Below are positions 15,380-19,112 of a DNA stretch of 19,112 nt, one piece after another. The DNA is from CBFHWU01 sp965659665 (GTDB lineage: Bacteria; Bacteroidota; Bacteroidia; Flavobacteriales; Flavobacteriaceae). The notes under the pieces were generated by a model, which saw nothing but the letters and a program-made list of their open reading frames with translations, did no database searches and was not told where the DNA came from. The position numbers and the translations under genes are program-made. The stretch spans positions 1-19,112 of the forward strand of contig CBFHWU010000021.1 of the NCBI GenBank assembly GCA_965659665.1, in the 5' to 3' direction. Every line of letters begins with the position of its first letter. Positions within the stretch are counted from its first letter, which is position 1.

Positions 15380-16540
15380 ATGCCCATTTATCACACGCTG
15401 GGAAAAATTCCGCAAAAAAGACATATTCAGTTTACTCAACCAAACGGAAGCTTGTATCACGAACAGTTATTTGGCACGATTGGTTTTGATGGAATGTCTT
15501 CTTTACTTTATCATATTCATCCTCCAACTCAAGTTGTTGAAATAAAAAAAGCGGTGGATGTTTCGCCCAAAATTGCGATTGCAAAAAACATCACTTCACG
15601 CAAATTGACAGGGTTTCAGGTCGCTCCCAAAAATGATTTTTTGGATGCTCGAGAACCAATGTTGGTCAATAGTGATATTCATATCGGTCTTGCAGCTCCT
15701 CAAGAGTCCATGTCCGAATATTTTTATAAAAATGCCGATGCCGATGAAATGTTGTTTATTCATCGTGGAACAGGAACCCTTAAAACTTTTGTAGGAAATA
15801 TTCCTTTTGAATATGGGGATTATTTGATTATTCCCCGAGGGATGATCTATCAGATTGAGTTTGACTCCAACGACAATCGAATACTCTATGCCGAATCTTT
15901 TGATCCCATTTATACTCCTAAGCGGTATCGGAATTGGTTTGGACAATTGTTAGAACATGCTCCTTTTTGTGAACGAGACTACAAAATGCCTCAAAATTTG
16001 GACACCCACGACCAAAAGGGTGAATTTGTGATGAAGATCAAAAAACAAGGATACCTCCACACTTTGGTATATGCGACACATCCCTTTGATGTTGTAGGAT
16101 GGGATGGGTATAACTATCCTTACGGATTTTCGATTCATGATTTTGAACCTATTACGGGCCGTGTACATCAACCGCCTCCAGTGCATCAAAATTTTGAGGC
16201 CCGTTCATTTGTGATATGTTCGTTTTGTCCAAGGCTCTACGATTATCACCCCAAAGCTATTCCTGCTCCTTACAATCATTCTAACATTGATTCGGATGAA
16301 GTGTTGTATTACGTAGAGGGCAATTTTATGAGCCGTACCAACATAAATCCTGGTGATATGTCGTTGCACCCCGCCGGGATTCCTCATGGACCCCATCCCG
16401 GTACTTATGAAGGGAGTATCGGCAAAAAAGAAACCCGTGAATTGGCCGTTATGATCGATACGTTTAAACCCTTACAAATCACCGAAAATGCTTTAAAAAT
16501 GGATGATACTACCTATCACAAATCTTGGATAAAATCCTAA
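15380..16540 (+). CDS. hmgA: Homogentisate 1,2-dioxygenase
   Basis: The 386-residue enzyme opens the homogentisate ring to 4-maleylacetoacetate using Fe(II) and O2. It has the cupin-type family sequence MPIYHTLGKIPQKRHIQF at the N-terminus and the C-terminal metal region: H300 in PAPYNHSN, E307 in SDEVLYYVEG and H336 in GIPHGPHPGTYEGS (the His-His spacing of 36 equals that of the human enzyme, H335/H371). It is somewhat shorter than the human enzyme (445 residues), as is common in Bacteroidetes. It sits between hppD and fahA with gaps of 16 and 7 nt, clearly one operon. Confidence 0.95.
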   Translation: MPIYHTLGKIPQKRHIQFTQPNGSLYHEQLFGTIGFDGMSSLLYHIHPPTQVVEIKKAVDVSPKIAIAKNITSRKLTGFQVAPKNDFLDAREPMLVNSDIHIGLAAPQESMSEYFYKNADADEMLFIHRGTGTLKTFVGNIPFEYGDYLIIPRGMIYQIEFDSNDNRILYAESFDPIYTPKRYRNWFGQLLEHAPFCERDYKMPQNLDTHDQKGEFVMKIKKQGYLHTLVYATHPFDVVGWDGYNYPYGFSIHDFEPITGRVHQPPPVHQNFEARSFVICSFCPRLYDYHPKAIPAPYNHSNIDSDEVLYYVEGNFMSRTNINPGDMSLHPAGIPHGPHPGTYEGSIGKKETRELAVMIDTFKPLQITENALKMDDTTYHKSWIKS

Positions 16541-16547
16541 TACCATC

Positions 16548-17762
16548 ATGATAGAAATCCCTAAACACTCCCAATTTTCGATTCATAATATTCCCTTTGG
16601 TATTTTTTCGACCAGCAAAAAAAGCCCCAGAGTAGGGGTGGCTGTGGGAAATCATATTTTAGATTTGACAGCCGTGGCTCAACAGCATATTTTTGAGTTT
16701 GACCCAACTGTTTTTGAACAAGAGGTGCTCAATGATTTTATTTCGTTAGGAAAGGAAATTACTCAAAAAGTCAGAACCGATATCCAATCTTGGTTGCAAG
16801 ACGACAGCTCGATTTTGGCTGGCAATCCCCAATTTTTTATCAAGCAATCGGATGCCCGGATGCATATGCCTGTTTGTATTGGGGATTATACCGACTTTTA
16901 TTCGAGTATGGAACACGCTACTAATGTGGGCAAGATGTTTCGTGACCCCGAACATGCTTTGTTACCCAACTGGAAACATATTCCTGTGGGGTATCACGGA
17001 AGGGCTAGTTCGGTGGTGGTGAGTGGCACGCCTATTTGTAGACCCAAAGGCCAAACTTTAGCCCCTGAGGGTCCTGTTTTTGGACCGACACAGCGGTTGG
17101 ATTTTGAACTTGAAATGGGATTTATTACTGGCAGAAACACTTCGTTGGGGGAGTCCATTTCGACTCAAAAAGCAGAGGAGTATATTTTCGGGATGGTACT
17201 GCTCAACGACTGGTCGGCTCGAGATATTCAAAAATGGGAATATGTTCCTCTAGGGCCTTTTTTGGCCAAAAATTTTGCTTCCCATATTTCCCCTTGGGTA
17301 GTGACTCTTGAAGCGTTAGCTCCTTTTAAGGTTGCAGGACCTTCTCAAAACCCTAAAGTGCTGCCTTATTTGGAATACGAAGGAAAAAAGAATTATAATA
17401 TCAACCTCGAGGTAGGCATCACTCCCGAAAACAGTCATGAAAAAATCGTTTGTCGTTCCAACTTTAAGTATATGTATTGGAATATGGCCCAGCAATTGGC
17501 GCATCATTCGGTGAATGGGTGTAACATTCGGGTAGGGGATTTGTACGGTTCAGGGACCATATCGGGTCAAGATCCCCATTCCTATGGATCGATGTTGGAA
17601 TTGGCTTGGATGGGCACACAACCGCTGACGATGAACGATAATACAGCACGAAAATTTATCCATGATGGTGATACGGTGACCCTGAGAGGATATGCTCAAA
17701 AAGATGATATACGTGTCGGATTTGGAGAAGTCTCGACCAAAATTTTACCCCCTCAGTCATGA
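16548..17762 (+). CDS. fahA: Fumarylacetoacetase
   Basis: The 404-residue hydrolase splits fumarylacetoacetate to fumarate and acetoacetate, the last step of the pathway. The N-terminal SH3-like domain (about 1-110) precedes the catalytic domain. Metal ligands and catalytic residues align with mouse FAH: D116 and H123 in DYTDFYSSMEHATNVG, E187 and E189 in LDFELEMGF, D221 in LLNDWSARDIQ, and K241 in FLAKNF. Its stop overlaps the start of the next gene by the sequence ATGA, so translation is coupled. No maleylacetoacetate isomerase gene is in the window, so that step must be encoded elsewhere or occur with glutathione-independent chemistry. Confidence 0.97.
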   Translation: MIEIPKHSQFSIHNIPFGIFSTSKKSPRVGVAVGNHILDLTAVAQQHIFEFDPTVFEQEVLNDFISLGKEITQKVRTDIQSWLQDDSSILAGNPQFFIKQSDARMHMPVCIGDYTDFYSSMEHATNVGKMFRDPEHALLPNWKHIPVGYHGRASSVVVSGTPICRPKGQTLAPEGPVFGPTQRLDFELEMGFITGRNTSLGESISTQKAEEYIFGMVLLNDWSARDIQKWEYVPLGPFLAKNFASHISPWVVTLEALAPFKVAGPSQNPKVLPYLEYEGKKNYNINLEVGITPENSHEKIVCRSNFKYMYWNMAQQLAHHSVNGCNIRVGDLYGSGTISGQDPHSYGSMLELAWMGTQPLTMNDNTARKFIHDGDTVTLRGYAQKDDIRVGFGEVSTKILPPQS

Positions 17763-18637
17763 TCAAAACACTTGACCCTAAAACGATATCCCAACCAGCG
17801 TTACATGCTTGCTTACTATCGGCAGTCGCTCCTCGTCCTATTTGCTTTGCCAGTACGATCGATTTGAACGGAAAAGTTAATTTGAGTCCGTTTAGTTTTT
17901 TTAATGTATTCAGTTCTGATCCTCCGATCATGATTTTTTCACCCGCCAGAAGCGGCAAAGACAATACCTTAAAGCACACCCACCAAAACATTAAAGAAGT
18001 TCCTGAGGTAGTGATCAATATTGTTAATTACCCGATCGTAGAACAGATGTCACTTTCGAGTACCGCTTACGACAAAGGGGTCAACGAATTTATTAAAGCG
18101 GGCTTAACTCAGATTCCGAGCCACAAAGTACATCCTCCAAGGGTGGGGGAGGCTCCTGTATCTTTTGAGTGTTCGGTGCAGGATATTATCGAATTGGGAA
18201 CGCAGCCTGGGGCAGGGAATTTGATTTTGGCACAGGTGGAATTAATTCATATCCATTCTAAATATTTGGATCAAAACGATCAGCTGGATCCCCAAAAGTT
18301 AGATCTTGTTGGACGAATGGGAAGCAGCTGGTACACACGTTCGGGCGAATCGTTATTTGAAATCCCAAAACCCCTACGATCAAAAGGCATAGGGGTTGAT
18401 CAGTTACCTAAACACATCCGTGAAAGTAACGTATTGACTGGAAACAACTTGGGGCGTTTAGGAAATATGGAACGTTTTCCAAACGATCAAGAGATCCGGC
18501 AGGTCGCCCAGTTTGCTGAAGTTCGTTTGACTTTCACCAAAACAGAATTTCATCAATTGGCCCAACATATTTTGGAACAAGGAGATCCCCAAAAAGCCTT
18601 TTCAGTATTGATGTACGCTCAAAAATACCACGACTAA
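17759..18637 (+). CDS. Flavin reductase-like protein, FMN-binding split barrel
   Basis: The 292-residue protein belongs to the flavin-reductase-like/DIM6-NTAB family. VAPRPICFASTIDLNGKVNL (about 23-42), SPFSFFNVFSSDPPIMIFSP (about 43-62) and VVINIVNYPIVEQM (about 84-97) form the FMN-binding split barrel. A longer C-terminal part (about 195-292, WYTRSGESLFEIPKP and onward) is not part of small flavin reductases. It is translationally coupled to fahA through an ATGA overlap, so it is the fourth gene of the tyrosine operon. Its role in the pathway is unknown; a flavin-dependent side reaction on an aromatic or ring-opened intermediate, or flavin supply, are possible. An 8-bp hairpin (AACCCCTA/TAGGGGTT, 18369-18397) lies inside it. 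Confidence 0.85.
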   Translation: MIKTLDPKTISQPALHACLLSAVAPRPICFASTIDLNGKVNLSPFSFFNVFSSDPPIMIFSPARSGKDNTLKHTHQNIKEVPEVVINIVNYPIVEQMSLSSTAYDKGVNEFIKAGLTQIPSHKVHPPRVGEAPVSFECSVQDIIELGTQPGAGNLILAQVELIHIHSKYLDQNDQLDPQKLDLVGRMGSSWYTRSGESLFEIPKPLRSKGIGVDQLPKHIRESNVLTGNNLGRLGNMERFPNDQEIRQVAQFAEVRLTFTKTEFHQLAQHILEQGDPQKAFSVLMYAQKYHD

Positions 18638-18698
18638 ACCCCACCGTTTCATTTTTTGGGGTACTAAAACACCCCAACCTTAGGGGTCAGTACTTTTA
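18638..18698 (+). terminator. Tandem alternating hairpins ending the tyrosine operon
   Basis: ACCCC, GGGGT, ACCCC, GGGGT occur at 18638-18642, 18658-18662, 18671-18675 and 18683-18687. The second pair with its 7-nt loop is flanked by TACT/AGTA and followed by a short T run, giving a terminator-like structure just after the stop. The arms can pair in more than one way. Confidence 0.6.
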
Positions 18699-18771
18699 TA
18701 TGGAAACTCCATTTCTGTTCAAGGACAAAGATTTAAGTAAAATACCCTTTTAGGTAATGTTAATTATTTCA

Positions 18772-18830
18772 TTTACTGTTATTTAACAAGTAAACATATT
18801 TATTGGATTAAAAAAAAATGTGTACCTTAA
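18772..18830 (+). promoter_or_regulatory. Hairpin and possible promoter upstream of the right-edge fragment
   Basis: TTTACTGTT / AAC(A)AGTAAA (18772-18794) is a 9-bp hairpin with one bulged A and a 4-nt loop. It precedes TTG (18803-18805), a 17-nt spacer and TACCTTAA (18823-18830), a partial match to TAnnTTTG, 19 nt before ATG 18850. Confidence 0.3.
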
Positions 18831-18849
18831 GAATCTCAAATCTTAATTT

Positions 18850-19112
18850 ATGAAAACAATTTTACTCTACTTATGCGGTATAGCGCATGGGTATATGCCT
18901 CAACGGAGCTGTATCGCACACGGATGTATTTGTTTATGAAAACGGAGGGCGAAACAGATTATTATTCGGATATATCAGAGAAGTATGAAATGCAAAAAGG
19001 GGAATGGGTATATACAGAAAAGGTGGTACTGGTATCTCCAGAGATAAAAAAACTCAACCTCCGTATAGATGCCGATGGGTGGGGACAGTATGGCGGTACA
19101 GCCTGGTATGAC
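18850..19112 (+). pseudogene. Signal-peptide-like start joined out of frame to an RHS-like fragment (runs off edge)
   Basis: ATG 18850 opens MKTILLYLCGIAHGYMPQ, like the beginning of a secreted protein, but stops at TGA 18937-18939. A second frame, open from ATG 18873 to the right edge (80 codons), reads WVYASTELYRTRMYLF, then TEGETDYYSDISEKYE, then GEWVYTEKVVLVSPEIKKLN and GGTAWYD. That pattern (beta-rich, ending where GGTAWYDDVR-type motifs are common) resembles modules in large secreted RHS/YD-repeat or adhesin-like proteins of Bacteroidetes. The simplest reading is a gene 5' end fused by deletion to an internal piece of a large secreted protein, hence probably a pseudogene. The small leftward frame could also be chance. 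The family is only a suggestion, from memory of such sequences. Confidence 0.4.

Noticed and set aside
1..19112. CRISPR array, rRNA genes, or defence gene cluster
   Set aside because: No regularly spaced repeats, no rRNA-like sequence and no known defence families were seen in any part of the window.

Overview
The window looks like chromosomal DNA of a marine-type member of the Bacteroidetes, most likely a Flavobacteriia species. The DNA is AT-rich. Several genes are preceded by the Bacteroidetes promoter element TAnnTTTG. The protein families (e(P4)-type phosphatase lipoprotein, S9 peptidase, MBOAT/SGNH pair, MarR-controlled tyrosine catabolism operon) are the usual ones for that group. I name no species.

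Layout, left to right. (1) Positions 1-779: the 5' two thirds of a tyrosine recombinase gene on the minus strand (GTG start at 631, running off the left edge), directly downstream of a minus-strand tRNA-Ala(GGC). This is the classic arrangement of an element inserted at a tRNA 3' end, so the left edge is probably the end of an integrated island. (2) 946-3931: a two-gene unit, an MBOAT acyltransferase and an SGNH-fold partner, probably O-acetylating a surface polysaccharide. (3) 3932-4362: a gene-poor stretch with an AT hairpin and possible decayed coding sequence. (4) 4363-7623: a small lipoprotein of NTF2-like type, an e(P4)-type acid phosphatase lipoprotein, an NAD(P)H-dependent FMN reductase-like protein and the NhaA sodium/proton antiporter. 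(5) 7706-9362: a decayed patch, with an AraC-family regulator broken by several lesions followed by an SDR oxidoreductase with an internal deletion and a C-terminal frameshift. (6) 9525-11455: a Crp/Fnr-family regulator followed by a lipoprotein that fuses an NTF2-like domain to an alpha/beta hydrolase; a 5-N4-5 palindrome sits at an activator position upstream of the second gene. (7) 11653-13638: a secreted S9 peptidase whose signal peptide is encoded upstream of the first ATG and seems to begin at an ACG codon. (8) 13682-18637: a MarR regulator divergent from the tyrosine/homogentisate operon hppD-hmgA-fahA plus a flavin-reductase-like gene. The intergenic region holds back-to-back overlapping promoters, a MarR-type palindrome and an 11-bp perfect inverted repeat. 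(9) 18850-19112: a short signal-peptide-like start followed, in another frame, by a fragment resembling repeat-rich secreted (RHS-like) proteins and running off the right edge.

The best-understood functional unit is the tyrosine operon. HppD turns 4-hydroxyphenylpyruvate into homogentisate, HmgA opens the ring, and FahA splits fumarylacetoacetate to fumarate and acetoacetate. No maleylacetoacetate isomerase gene is in the window, and the fourth gene is of unknown role. I found no clear evidence of a wholly new system. The most informative signals not visible from ordinary ORF calling are the left-edge integrase, the ACG start, the paired pseudogenes and the regulatory architecture at 10203-10247 and 14169-14223.
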